64,000 bases of DNA, from NCBI RefSeq assembly GCF_001278035.1, contig NZ_CP009452.1:2389501-2453500 (forward strand). Reading direction: 5' to 3'. A program made the position numbers and the translations under genes. Shown here piece after piece: positions 10,125 through 19,535 of the stretch (position 1 is its first letter; every line of letters starts with the position of its first letter). Origin of the DNA: Sphingopyxis sp. 113P3 (lineage in GTDB: Bacteria > Pseudomonadota > Alphaproteobacteria > Sphingomonadales > Sphingomonadaceae). A model generated the notes under the pieces. The model was not told the origin of the DNA. It ran no database searches and saw only the letters and a list, made by a program, of their open reading frames with translations.

Positions 10125-10865
10125 ATGCTCAAACATCCGACACTTGATCAGCTGAACCAACTCGGCCTTTCCGGCATGGCGCACGCGTTTTGCGAGCTCG
10201 AACATAATGGCGATGCGACGAGCCTCAGCCATGCCGAATGGCTCGGGCTGCTACTCGATCATGAAGCAACATACCGCAACGATCGGCGTCTCGCCCTTCG
10301 CCTGCGCCACGCGAAGCTGCGCCATCATGCTGTTCCCGAAGACGTCGATTACCGTGCGCAGCGCGGGCTCGATCGCCGGCTGTTCGAGAGGCTGCTCAGG
10401 GGCGACTGGATCACCGCCCACGAGAACTGCGCCATCATCGGGCCTGCAGGCGTCGGCAAAAGCTGGCTCGCCTGCGCCATGGGCCACAAGGCGTGCCGCG
10501 ACAATCGCTCCGTGCTCTACACCCGGCTGCCCCGCCTGATCGACGACCTGTCGCTCGCCAAAGGCGATGGCCGGATCGCCAGCCGCATGAAGAGCCTCGC
10601 CCGCGTCGACCTGCTCATCCTCGACGACTGGGGCCTGCAACCGCTCGACGGCAATGCCCGCCACCATCTGCTCGAGATCCTCGAAGACCGATACGGCCGC
10701 CGGTCAACGCTCGTGACCAGTCAGCTCCCGGTGGCCAGCTGGTTCGACCTGATCGGCGATCCAACCTACGCCGACGCCATCCTGGACCGCCTCGTTCACA
10801 ACGCTCACCGCCTCGAACTCACCGGAGAATCCATGCGCAGGCAACTCGCCGTCGCAGCAGCTTGA
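10125..10865 (+). CDS. istB: IS21-family ATPase IstB
   Basis: AAA+ partner of the preceding IstA, 246 aa. Walker A is IIGPAGVGKSWLACAMG, Walker B is LLILDDWGLQPL and the sensor region is TLVTSQLPVASWF. It begins MLKHPTLDQLNQLGLSGMA with an AGAGGAC ribosome site. Complete, with the right-end repeats starting about 65 bp after its stop. Confidence 0.95.
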   Translation: MLKHPTLDQLNQLGLSGMAHAFCELEHNGDATSLSHAEWLGLLLDHEATYRNDRRLALRLRHAKLRHHAVPEDVDYRAQRGLDRRLFERLLRGDWITAHENCAIIGPAGVGKSWLACAMGHKACRDNRSVLYTRLPRLIDDLSLAKGDGRIASRMKSLARVDLLILDDWGLQPLDGNARHHLLEILEDRYGRRSTLVTSQLPVASWFDLIGDPTYADAILDRLVHNAHRLELTGESMRRQLAVAAA

Positions 10866-10994
10866 CCCGGCCACTAGCAACATGACATCTTTACCCGACG
10901 ATCAGGTGCTCCAACTGCGCGCGATCAAATCGGAACGCTGCGCGGCATCAGATCGGAATACATGCGCGCGATCGTCGGAATCCGCAGTCCGGGC

Positions 10995-11276
10995 CAAGGC
11001 GACCGACGAAATCAGGCGCAGTTCGCACCCGGCGGACAGCAATCGATGCGCCAACGTGCGGTGATAGTTGCCGGTTGCTTCAAAGCCGACGATCACGGGC
11101 CTACCGATGGTCGTCAGATCGTCCGCCAGCCGGTCATAGTCCGCCTTCGTTGCCATGACGGTCATACGGCGTCGGCGGCCGCCCTCCGGTCGTTCGAGGA
11201 GAACCTCCTGGCGGTGCTTCGACATATCGATGGCTACCAGGACGGCGTCGGGTGGCGTAGAATACAGCTTGGTCAT
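10995..11276 (-). pseudogene. IS110-family transposase, 5' part
   Basis: N-terminal RuvC-like half of the DEDD transposase: the first Asp in VLVAIDMSKHRQEVLL and Glu in VIVGFEATGNYHRTLAHRL. The start MTKLYSTPPDAV at 11276 follows a GGAGGCTGACC ribosome site. After SVALAR the frame leaves homology at the IS21-type junction. Confidence 0.9.
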
Positions 11277-11429
11277 GATCGGTCAGCCTCCAAAGGGTTG
11301 TGTCGACAACTTCTCTTTAGAGACCTGCTGGCAGGTCATGACTGCCTTGATGAAGCCGGCGGGCGCTACGCGCCCTTGTCTCCATCAAGGCATCGCGGCC
11401 CTTCGAAAGGCTGCTTCCCAATGTGCTAC
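11277..11429 (-). ncRNA. Candidate IS110 bridge RNA region
   Basis: Non-coding stretch between the IS110-type transposase start and the element end. In characterised IS110-group elements this position encodes the guide (bridge or seek) RNA that pairs with target and donor DNA. The assignment is by position only; I did not work out the fold or guide loops. Confidence 0.4.
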
Positions 11430-11780
11430 GGCCCCAGCTACATCGCCGGCGAACTGGCCGAATATATCGAGGCCAACAAAATGAGCCATGTCCGCGGCGC
11501 TCCCATGCACCCGCAAACCCAGGGCAAGATCGAGCGCTGGCACCAGACCCTGAAAAACCGCATCCTGCTGGAGAACTACTTCCTGCCCGGCGACCTCGAA
11601 GCCCAGATCGAGGCCTTCGTCGAACATTACAATCACCAGCGCTATCACGAGAGCCTAAATAACGTGACGCCCGCCGACGCCTACTTCGGCAGGGCCCCGG
11701 CCATCATCGAACGACGAGAAAGGATCAAGCGACAGACCATCGAATATCGGCGCTTGCAGCACCGCAAGCTCGCCGCCTAA
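11430..11780 (+). pseudogene. IS3-family transposase OrfB, 3' part
   Basis: Rest of the OrfB that starts at 6549: GPSYIAGELAEYIEANKMSH, the catalytic Glu in QTQGKIERWHQTLKNR and the ending YHESLNNVTPADAYFGR. The intact stop shows that the transposase was complete before the IS110-type insertion. Confidence 0.9.
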
Positions 11781-12103
11781 CATCAACCCCCAGACGAGGC
11801 CCGCACTCCGCTAATCTACGCCGCGAGTTGTGCCGAATGTTCTTCTGTGGACGCCCCGACGAACGCAAGCGGTAATTTGGGTATGATTGCGCGTAGATCG
11901 GATGCTGCCATCTGTCCGGCCTCGTAGTGCAGCGACATTAGCTGCGGGCCCGTATGGGAGTTCGCGGATCGGATCCAGATCAGACGAGCGTGCTCAAGGC
12001 ACAAGAACATTTCCTGGTTTTCCGACCCCGTCTTGCCGACTGTTGCGCCATACCCTCCTTCGACCGCTTGTCGTCCTCCGACGACCTCTGATGGCTGCCT
12101 GGC
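11781..12103. other. Junction region between IS3 and IS1111 elements
   Basis: 323 bp holding the undetermined right end of the IS3-type element and the downstream end of the IS1111-type element. A reverse frame of about 80 codons runs from about 12060 to 11816 (…YGATVGKTGSENQEMFLCLEH…, ending STEEHSAQLAA). It resembles nothing I recognise and may be the tail of a gene cut by insertion. Confidence 0.4.
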
Positions 12104-13135
12104 TTATGCCGCTGCCGCCACCGGAGCCCTGTAATCCTCGTTCTTCATGAGCAGCGCCCAGACGATGCGCGCCGTCTTGTTCGCCTGTGCGACTGTGACC
12201 AACATGCGCGGTTTGCGCGCCAGCATCCCGGCGAGCCATGATCCTTCGGGCGCCCCGCGCCTGCTCGCATGCAGGATCACCGAACTGCTGCCGATGATCA
12301 GCAATCGCCGCAGCGTACGTTCGCCCATCTTGGATGTTCGACCCAGCTTCGTCTTTCCACCCGTTGATTTCTGCAGAGGTGTGAGCCCAAGCCAGGCAGC
12401 AAAGTCACGACCACGTTTGAACGTTTGTGCTGCTGGTGCCAATGCCGCGATCGCAGTCGCCGCAATCGGTCCGATGCCTGGAATGGTCATCAGTCGGCGC
12501 GCAACTTCATCTTCACGGGCGCGCCGAGTAATTTCCTTGTCGAGGTCAGCGATCTGATCATCGAGTTTCTCGAGCAGGTCGAGCATAATCCGGAACATCT
12601 CCCGCGCCGCATCCGGCAGTGATGCCCCGCCCTCGTCATCAATCAGCTCGCCAAGCACTGTCACCCAGGAAGGCCCTTTCGGAGCCACCCACCCGTATTC
12701 TGTCATGTGCCCGCGGATCGCGTTGATAGTTTGCGTACGCTGACGAACCAGCAGATCCCGTGTGCGGAATACCAGCGCTGAGGCCTGCTGCTCCTCACTC
12801 TTCACCGCTACAAACCGCATGCTTGGCCGCTGCACTGCCTCGCAGATCGCCTCGGCATCGGCTGCATCGTTCTTCTGGCGCTTTACGAAAGGCTTCACAT
12901 AGGCCGGTGGGATCAGCCTCACTTCGTGGCCCATGCGTATCAACTCGCGGGCCCAATGATGTGCCCCGCCGCAGGCCTCCAGCGCCACAAGGCACTTTGG
13001 CTGTCCAGCGAAAAACTCCAGCACCTTTCCGCGTGCAATCCGTCGGCTAAAAACCTGGTGGCCCCCAGCATCCGCGCCGTGAGCCTGAAAGACATTCTTT
13101 GCGATATCCAACCCGATCGTGATAACCTCTGCCAT
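12104..13135 (-). CDS. IS110-family (IS1111 group) transposase
   Basis: DEDD transposase of 343 aa, apparently complete. The start at 13135 follows GAAGGAGGCGTCC. The RuvC-like N-terminal half shows ITIGLDIAKNVFQAHG, VALEACGGAHHWAREL and NDAADAEAICEAV, giving all four acidic residues. The C-terminal Transposase_20 half shows MTIPGIGPIAATAIAAL and FAAWLGLTPLQKSTGGK with the downstream catalytic Ser region (GSSSVI). A small inverted repeat (AGGTGTT/AACACCT, 13153-13170) just upstream may belong to the element end. Confidence 0.9.
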   Translation of the reverse strand: MAEVITIGLDIAKNVFQAHGADAGGHQVFSRRIARGKVLEFFAGQPKCLVALEACGGAHHWARELIRMGHEVRLIPPAYVKPFVKRQKNDAADAEAICEAVQRPSMRFVAVKSEEQQASALVFRTRDLLVRQRTQTINAIRGHMTEYGWVAPKGPSWVTVLGELIDDEGGASLPDAAREMFRIMLDLLEKLDDQIADLDKEITRRAREDEVARRLMTIPGIGPIAATAIAALAPAAQTFKRGRDFAAWLGLTPLQKSTGGKTKLGRTSKMGERTLRRLLIIGSSSVILHASRRGAPEGSWLAGMLARKPRMLVTVAQANKTARIVWALLMKNEDYRAPVAAAA

Positions 13136-13346
13136 GGACGCCTCCTTCTCATAGGTGTTCTGCAACACCTACCTTGGCACATAGATGCCGTCGGGGGGCG
13201 TCCACCCCATCAGACGACGAACAAGCGACGAGTTGGCTGGCGTGCCGCTTCCAGAGCAATGCTTCAGCATATGACAGCCTCAGGCACAAAGAAGGCTGCC
13301 TCCCTGCGCTTTCTGTTCGATGGTTCGAGTCAGCCGAGACATCTCG

Positions 13347-16300
13347 TCAGTCTTCTTCAAAACCTTGGCTATTGAACTTCAACGTTCGGCTGTTTTCGGT
13401 GACAGTGCGAACGACGTTGTCTGGGGCGCCGTTTGGGATCTCGGCTTCAATTTCGAGGGTCACTCTCACATTCGCCCCCATCAGCCCGGAAAGGTGTGCA
13501 ATCACCTCTTCTGCGACACGGCTCGCGTCGCGACCCACGCGCGCTGCGTCTAGGGTCACCGATCCGTGGAAGCGTCTGGGCTGTCGTGGTGTCTGGGCTT
13601 CTCCGCGGCCGGTGACTGAGTCTTCGCCGGTGATCGCGGACGTATCACCATTAGGCTTAGCAGGGTCACCCCCTGTTGGCGCACCCCCTGCGGTCGGACG
13701 TGGCGTCTCGTCGTCCTGCTGTTTGAGGGCTGGCTCGGGCTTTACGAGCAGGCCGACCAAGTTCTCAGGCGACAGAGAGACCATCTGTCCGCAACGCAGT
13801 CCTCTATATCGGGAGGCGGCTTCGTCATAGCTCTCCGCATAAGCGAAAGAATCCCGGCCCCATGTCAGGAGGCCGAGGCCCTCACGGATTGCGTCGAGCA
13901 GAACGCCAGTGTCGCGGAGGCGCGGTAGATAGAGGTAGCGTGCGAAGTCTTCGACGAGTTGCTTCACGGCAACGTGGTCGCCACGCCAAAGCGGAACCTG
14001 ATCAAGCTCAAGCCGAAGCCGTGTGGCAGCAAGGCCCGTGATCAAGAGCTCATCGTTCCGCAGCTTCCGGCTTGCGCGAACTGCCAAAGGTTCCTGGCCG
14101 CTCAGGCGGAAGCTCTGCCACTCGATAGGCGACTGCGGCGTGGGCTGATGGGGAACAAGCAGCCATTGGTATGCCTCGGGTAGCCGCGCATTCACGGAGC
14201 TGTCTGCGCTCGCTTTCTGTGTTTCCGCCTGGCGCACCTGGTGTGGGGTAAGGTCCAACTCGTTCTTCTCATCGAGTATGGACTGCCAGGCGATGAACCG
14301 CCGAACTGCCTCATCAAGATCCTGGAGTCGGGTTTTGTCGGCCGCGAGGAACACCAGAGTGTTCCTATACAACCGCGGGGCCGTTCCACGCGTTTCAAGA
14401 ATTGATTTCGCAGCAGCTTCTGCAGCGCTGCTCGCATCGCGGCTGTGGGGATAGTCCGCCCCGAGCACGACCAGCCGTGCATCAACGTCATCGGGCACGT
14501 CCTGCCCCGACTGTGGAAGGGGATGGACCTTTGTGAAATCCCCCTGCTTGCGCAAATCGGCGCGGAGCCTTGCATCGAGTTCGCGATTGATCCGGTCAGG
14601 ATCGGACTTCAGCTGTTCTGTCCGATCTTCCGCCAGCTTGGTGACTGTCGGTTGGGTTGAGTACCAGTAGCGCGCCCCATCTTGGTAGAGATACGTGGCG
14701 GCACCGCTGAGGCGGCGCAAAGCGTCCCCGAAAATGGCCGGCGATTCGGACGGCATCACGCATCCGAGCTTGATCCTCCGATCCTCGATGCCACGGTTGG
14801 AAATCGTCGATCCCGGCGCCGAACCCAAGTAGATCGTGCGTGCGATGCGGCGACACGCGGAAAATTTCCCGAGATTGGGGACTTCGCCGTCGATCCGCAG
14901 GGGAAGCGAGTTAGGGCCATCAACGTCCTTTTCGATGATCGGCGTCCAGTTGTCGGACAGGTATCGCGTGAGCTCGAACTGCACGCGCGGGTCATCGATC
15001 GGAATGTTGGCCGGCTGTATCAGCGGATTGCGGTCGCCCTTTTCCCAAAGGCTGTGGATCACAGCGGCCATCAAGCGCAGGACACCACGCGTCCGCTGGA
15101 ATTTCACGAGCGTCGACCACTCCGTGTAGAGCCGATCGAACACTTCGGGATGGATGGGATAAGCGGCCTTGAGGCGCCCCTCATATTCGGAGTCCCGGCA
15201 CTCCTGCGGAAACTCCTGATGCTGGCTGCGGTATAGGTCGAAGTAGGCCTTGGCGACGGTGTCCCGCGACACGAATTGAGATTGCTCGATCAGCGGTTCG
15301 AACAAGCGCCTACGAACGATCTCGAAACCTTCCTCGGCACTCGCAGGCCGCCAAGAGGATTCCACTCGACCGATCGCATTGCGGAGCCTGTCCAGTGCCT
15401 CGCGCCCACGGCGCCCGCCGACCTCCACGTCATCAGCTTGGGTGTGTGGCGATCCCGCAGTGTCCGATGCCGGCAAGCTGACGACCAGCAGACAGTGCTT
15501 CGCAAGCTTTGCCGACTCCGTCAGCGCCTGAGCAAAGGTGAAGTGAGTCTCGAAGCTGCCGGCAGGGAGATCGCTCTGGTCATGCAGCTGACGCGCATAG
15601 GCGACCCACTCGTCGATCAGGACGAGCGCCGGTCCGTACTCGTTGAACAGATCGCGCAGGACATCACCGGGGCTCGTCGCCTTCTCGTCGTCCGCCCGAA
15701 TGCGGTCGTAGGCCGCTCGGCCGCCAAGCTGCCAAGCGAGCTCGCCCCACAGCGTGTGAACGAGGGTGCCGTCTTCCTTCTTAACCGGGTTGCCGGGCGA
15801 GATCTTGTTCCCGACCAGAACGACCCGCTTGACCGAGGGAAGCTCAGCGATTCCGGCTTGCTTCATGACGCCTTCGACGCCAAGCAGTTCGCTTGGGGTC
15901 GCACCGGAGAACAGATGGTAAAGCGCCAACATCGAGTGCGTCTTGCCGCCACCGAAGTTGGTCTGGAGCTGGATCACCGGGTCGCCGCCGTCCGCAGAGA
16001 GGCGACGCACGGCGCCGACCAGCAATTGTTGAAGGCTGTCGGTCAGGAACGTCCTGCGGAAGAATTCCACCGGCTTGCGGTACTCGTCGGCACCCTCACC
16101 AATATGGACCTGCCAAAGGTCAGCCGCGAACTCCGCCTGCTGGTAGCGTCCGCTCGCAACGTCACGATGTGGACTGACAACCTCGCGCCAAGGCTTCAAC
16201 GAGCCGGTCCCCTGGCTTTCGATGGCGGTGCCCGCCGATTTCCGCTTCTCGTTCCGCGCCTGCTCGTCGAAGCGAACGCGGAGCAGCTCCATCTTGATGC

Positions 16301-16694
16301 GCTCCAACTCCCGCGATTGCGGGGCGGAGACGGCCGTCAGCAACCGGCCGGCGCTGTCGAGCGCGCGGTAAGCGTCATCGCTCGTGAATGGTTCCTGATG
16401 GGCCCATTTGTTCCGATGGCCGCGCAACTCACCGACGAGCCCCCGCTCGGCGGGGCCGAGCGTCTTGCGGAAGACCTCGTTCCAGGACTCCCACATCACC
16501 TTCAGCAGCAGCGCTGCATCCCAGTCGGTTATGGGTTTGTCCTTGATCAGTGGGTCGCTTGCAAGCGCCTGGAGGGACGGAATGCTCGTCCCGTCTTTCA
16601 TCGCCGCCTTGATCTCTCGTTCGACGAAAGGGCCAAGTCCCGCGCGGAGCAGGTCGAGAGCATTGCCGACGCGCTCGTGATTGGTTGCCGCCAT
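13347..16694 (-). CDS. DUF499-type ATPase of putative defence operon
   Basis: Large P-loop ATPase, 1115 aa, last gene of the five-gene operon. Residues about 1-120 look like the Swt1/HEPN-type helical domain found at the start of such proteins (GHRNKWAHQEPFTSDDAYRALDSA). The ATPase core shows Walker A QTNFGGGKTHSMLALYHLF (about residue 250) and a Walker B-like PALVLIDEWVAYARQL. DUF499 proteins recur beside DUF1156 methyltransferases and helicases in defence islands. It starts 15 bp after the methyltransferase stop. The C-terminal tail after about residue 980 is Pro/Thr-rich before a small folded end. A role as energy-dependent sensor or DNA translocase is inference. Confidence 0.8.
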   Translation of the reverse strand: MAATNHERVGNALDLLRAGLGPFVEREIKAAMKDGTSIPSLQALASDPLIKDKPITDWDAALLLKVMWESWNEVFRKTLGPAERGLVGELRGHRNKWAHQEPFTSDDAYRALDSAGRLLTAVSAPQSRELERIKMELLRVRFDEQARNEKRKSAGTAIESQGTGSLKPWREVVSPHRDVASGRYQQAEFAADLWQVHIGEGADEYRKPVEFFRRTFLTDSLQQLLVGAVRRLSADGGDPVIQLQTNFGGGKTHSMLALYHLFSGATPSELLGVEGVMKQAGIAELPSVKRVVLVGNKISPGNPVKKEDGTLVHTLWGELAWQLGGRAAYDRIRADDEKATSPGDVLRDLFNEYGPALVLIDEWVAYARQLHDQSDLPAGSFETHFTFAQALTESAKLAKHCLLVVSLPASDTAGSPHTQADDVEVGGRRGREALDRLRNAIGRVESSWRPASAEEGFEIVRRRLFEPLIEQSQFVSRDTVAKAYFDLYRSQHQEFPQECRDSEYEGRLKAAYPIHPEVFDRLYTEWSTLVKFQRTRGVLRLMAAVIHSLWEKGDRNPLIQPANIPIDDPRVQFELTRYLSDNWTPIIEKDVDGPNSLPLRIDGEVPNLGKFSACRRIARTIYLGSAPGSTISNRGIEDRRIKLGCVMPSESPAIFGDALRRLSGAATYLYQDGARYWYSTQPTVTKLAEDRTEQLKSDPDRINRELDARLRADLRKQGDFTKVHPLPQSGQDVPDDVDARLVVLGADYPHSRDASSAAEAAAKSILETRGTAPRLYRNTLVFLAADKTRLQDLDEAVRRFIAWQSILDEKNELDLTPHQVRQAETQKASADSSVNARLPEAYQWLLVPHQPTPQSPIEWQSFRLSGQEPLAVRASRKLRNDELLITGLAATRLRLELDQVPLWRGDHVAVKQLVEDFARYLYLPRLRDTGVLLDAIREGLGLLTWGRDSFAYAESYDEAASRYRGLRCGQMVSLSPENLVGLLVKPEPALKQQDDETPRPTAGGAPTGGDPAKPNGDTSAITGEDSVTGRGEAQTPRQPRRFHGSVTLDAARVGRDASRVAEEVIAHLSGLMGANVRVTLEIEAEIPNGAPDNVVRTVTENSRTLKFNSQGFEED

Positions 16695-16709
16695 GTTGCC
16701 TGCCCTCCG

Positions 16710-19535
16710 TTAGATCAAAGTGCCCTGAGCCGGCGTCACGGGCGCGGCCACGGGCATCTCGCGGGCAAGCCGCGCAATTTCCGGCCATCCGAGGACAAGG
16801 GCGTTGTAGCCCTGCGCCTCTTGCGACCACTTCTTCCGCTCACTGATGTTGTGGAGGCGGTAGGCGAGTTCACGCGCCACCTCTCCCTGGTTGCCGAGCT
16901 TCCGGAGCAGTGCCGCGGTTGCTTCATCGCCCGCCTTGTCGAAGTGGTAGAGGCGCAAGAGGTGGTGCGTCATCTCCCAGACCGTGAGCCGCTTGTCGCC
17001 GGATGGGTCCCAATCGGCGGGGAGCTCTGCGGGGGAAAGCAGGCGGACCTTTCCGCCCTTCGATTCCACGATCCCGGCCTGGACTAACCCTGAAACGGCT
17101 GTCACCTTTGCCTTGCTGAGGAGCTCGGCGTCGCCGTAGTCGCCGGCGGTGAAGCCGTTCTGCTCGAACCAGGCGATGGCCCAGCGGGTGTCAGAGTCGA
17201 AGTCATCCTCAAGCTCGCTCAGAACTTCGGTTAAGGTTTGATTGATGATGCCAAGCGCCGTCCGAACCGTCATGGGACGGCCGGACGGTTCGAGAATGCG
17301 GCTGTAGCGGGAGTAGACCGCCATGCCGGGACCAATGGCGGCCTGAGCAAAGTCTACGGGCGCGATGTTGCCTTGCTGCAGATGACGTAGCGCTGCTGGC
17401 AGTGTGCGCTTTAACTCGTTTCGGAACTGGTTGCTGGCGATTTGCGGCGCATCATCTGGGCGCGGACGACACGCAAGCACGATGTACGACGCGAGAGCAT
17501 TTGTGCCCATGGAAACCATTCGCCATTTTTGTGACGCTCGAACAGGCCATGTGCCGGTAATCTGGAAGCCACTCGAAATGAGTGCTTCCAGAAGAGTCTC
17601 CCAGCCCGTTGTTAAGTCGATAGTATCCGTTCCGCTATCGGAGTCCGAACCGCTCTCCTCGTCATCTTGCTTGAATGCGTAGTACACCGTCAGCGGGAAC
17701 CGGTGATCCATCTTTTGTCGCAACGCAGTGAATGCACTGCGGAAGCCCTGTTCGAAGTGTTCCTTGGCGCGAACCTTGTCTCCGTCAAATCTTTCTGGCG
17801 ATGCCGTTAGCTCCGGCAGCTTTGGAACCATCATAGTGGAAAACAGTTCGTCATAGCTCCTCCCAAGAGATCGACGGAGCCATACGTAGAAGAAGTCACT
17901 CAGGGCCGCGTAGCCAATATTGTCGTAATAGGGCGGATCAGTGCTGACCATCAGGTTGCTGATGCCATTGGCTCCGGTGGCAGCATCAATCTGTCTTGCC
18001 GTTCCCCGTTTTTTCGAGCCTGCTGTAATCGTTCGAACGCAGTCAGCCACATAATCGAAGCATGTGAGCCAGGCGCCGACGGATCCGCCTAGAAGATTGG
18101 CTTCCGCAAAATCCCAAACCATCGGAATGGCCTGTCGGCCAAATAGATTCATGACCTTTTGATTTGATGGGCTCCAGCGGCAGATCGAATTGTTGAAGTC
18201 GGTGGTTCGATCAATCGCAAGAGCTAGAAACGTTCTTATTGATTTGCCATATTCTGTCGCATCCTCAGTGCTAATTCCGGCCTTAAGTGCGTCCTGGACT
18301 ACCTCTTTCTCGATTGGGTGGAGCTGTTCGACGAGTCCACTAAGTCCCCACATCTGCCGATCAGTAAAGATTGACGTATATGTCAAGAAACCGAATAGAG
18401 GGGGCGAGAACCAGCGTGCATTATCTGGCATATCTCCCGAAGAGATCTCCGGGCGATCTTCAAATGTCGCAGCTTCAGATTGGCTTTGGTCGGCTGGGAG
18501 ATAGACGCGACGGCGACCACCATCCGCGACGATCGCAATCATTTGAGTGCCCAGGCGACCCGCGAGGCCTTCCGCTTTTACGTATTCGTCGGATATTGGC
18601 TGCCCCGTAAGCAAGCACTCAAAGTTTGCGCCACGTCCGAGCTTGTTGCCGCCAGCCACTCTGCGCACGTCGTCAGGCCGACCCTCAACAATCTCAAACT
18701 GAACGGACGAATTTTCCTTATCGACAATCGGGTTCAGCCAAATCTCAGACCCCTTCTTGTTGGAAAGCCAATAACTGCTAAGCAGCGGGACTCGATTTCC
18801 CTTGGCTGCGGGGTTCGGGCTGATAACCGTTCGAGCCCAAATCCAGGCGACAACGTCCGCATCTTTGCCTCCTAGAGCACGGGGAAGCGTCACTCTCGGG
18901 TAATGGCGCCCGAACTTCTCCTTTACCCCCGATAGCATCTGATGGCCGTAGTAACGGATGTCGGCGGCTAGCCCATCAGTGCCTAGCCAAGCTTCGCCAC
19001 CTCCAAATCGCTTACGATCCGATGGGTTAACAGGTGGCTGGTCCGTCCACCGTGGCGCGATTTCCAGATTGCACTTGTTAAGCAGGACCGCGACCGGGTT
19101 GAGATCACCAGCGTGAGCCTCAAATCCTAGCCGATTGGCCTCCAGCGGGATCGAGCCACCACCTGAAAAGGGATCGAAAATCGCTGGTAGCTTCCCGTCA
19201 CAATGCTTGAGCATTTCCGCTTGTGCTTCGGCATAGACCTCGGGCGCTTCATGCAGCTTCTTGCCCATCATGCGGCGCAGAATGTCGAACAGGCGCTCGC
19301 GCTCAGCATTCTGCTCCTCTTCGGTCGGCCACTTCTCAGGATGAGCTTCAGGATCGTCGACGACTGAGGCAAAGAGGATCGCCCGCGCCGTCGGCAGCGG
19401 CAGGCGCGCCCACCAATGATGGATGCCCTTCGGATGCGGTCCGATCCCCGGCATCTTGTCGTAGGCCGAGGCGTCATTGATTTCCGGCAGCGGCAACGCC
19501 GCTTCAATGAGTTTTTTCTTATGCGTGGCGGTCAT
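16710..19535 (-). CDS. DUF1156-type DNA methyltransferase
   Basis: Putative adenine-specific DNA methyltransferase, about 941 aa. The N-terminal DUF1156 signature is seen in KLIEAALPLPEIN with HPKGIHHWWARLPL. The SAM-binding motif is FDPFSGGGSIPLEANRLG with an acidic turn at AGDLNPVAVLL, and the catalytic motif is STDPPYYDNIGYAALSDFF (about residue 560). The long stretch between them probably holds target recognition. Methylation would mark host DNA within a restriction-like system. I preferred the start at MTATHKKKL (19535), 12 bp inside the longest frame; either start overlaps the preceding gene. The enzyme looks intact. Confidence 0.85.
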   Translation of the reverse strand: MTATHKKKLIEAALPLPEINDASAYDKMPGIGPHPKGIHHWWARLPLPTARAILFASVVDDPEAHPEKWPTEEEQNAERERLFDILRRMMGKKLHEAPEVYAEAQAEMLKHCDGKLPAIFDPFSGGGSIPLEANRLGFEAHAGDLNPVAVLLNKCNLEIAPRWTDQPPVNPSDRKRFGGGEAWLGTDGLAADIRYYGHQMLSGVKEKFGRHYPRVTLPRALGGKDADVVAWIWARTVISPNPAAKGNRVPLLSSYWLSNKKGSEIWLNPIVDKENSSVQFEIVEGRPDDVRRVAGGNKLGRGANFECLLTGQPISDEYVKAEGLAGRLGTQMIAIVADGGRRRVYLPADQSQSEAATFEDRPEISSGDMPDNARWFSPPLFGFLTYTSIFTDRQMWGLSGLVEQLHPIEKEVVQDALKAGISTEDATEYGKSIRTFLALAIDRTTDFNNSICRWSPSNQKVMNLFGRQAIPMVWDFAEANLLGGSVGAWLTCFDYVADCVRTITAGSKKRGTARQIDAATGANGISNLMVSTDPPYYDNIGYAALSDFFYVWLRRSLGRSYDELFSTMMVPKLPELTASPERFDGDKVRAKEHFEQGFRSAFTALRQKMDHRFPLTVYYAFKQDDEESGSDSDSGTDTIDLTTGWETLLEALISSGFQITGTWPVRASQKWRMVSMGTNALASYIVLACRPRPDDAPQIASNQFRNELKRTLPAALRHLQQGNIAPVDFAQAAIGPGMAVYSRYSRILEPSGRPMTVRTALGIINQTLTEVLSELEDDFDSDTRWAIAWFEQNGFTAGDYGDAELLSKAKVTAVSGLVQAGIVESKGGKVRLLSPAELPADWDPSGDKRLTVWEMTHHLLRLYHFDKAGDEATAALLRKLGNQGEVARELAYRLHNISERKKWSQEAQGYNALVLGWPEIARLAREMPVAAPVTPAQGTLI

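Larger units (their letters stand above)
8409..10986 (+). mobile_element. IS21-family element with 8-bp target duplication
   Basis: 2578 bp, ends TGCGGATTCCGA on both strands. The direct repeats GTCCGGGC (8401-8408 and 10987-10994) mark the target. Deleting the element and one repeat restores the IS110-type transposase frame. Multiple 23-bp end repeats are present, as expected for IS21 transposase binding sites. Confidence 0.95.
7185..11429 (-). mobile_element. IS110-family element, itself split by an IS21 element
   Basis: About 1659 bp once the IS21-type insert and one target copy are removed (7185-8408 plus 10995-11429). The ends are set by the repaired OrfB frame outside; both share TTGGGAAGCAGC-like sequence in inverted orientation. 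IS110 elements use a DEDD transposase and usually create little or no target duplication. Confidence 0.8.

Noticed and set aside
11816..12010. 64-codon reverse frame as a gene
   Set aside because: No ribosome site in frame and no similarity; more likely a gene tail or chance frame between two IS ends.
15276..17087. Forward 603-codon open frame across the DUF499 and methyltransferase genes
   Set aside because: It crosses the boundary of two well-supported reverse genes and has no recognisable domain.
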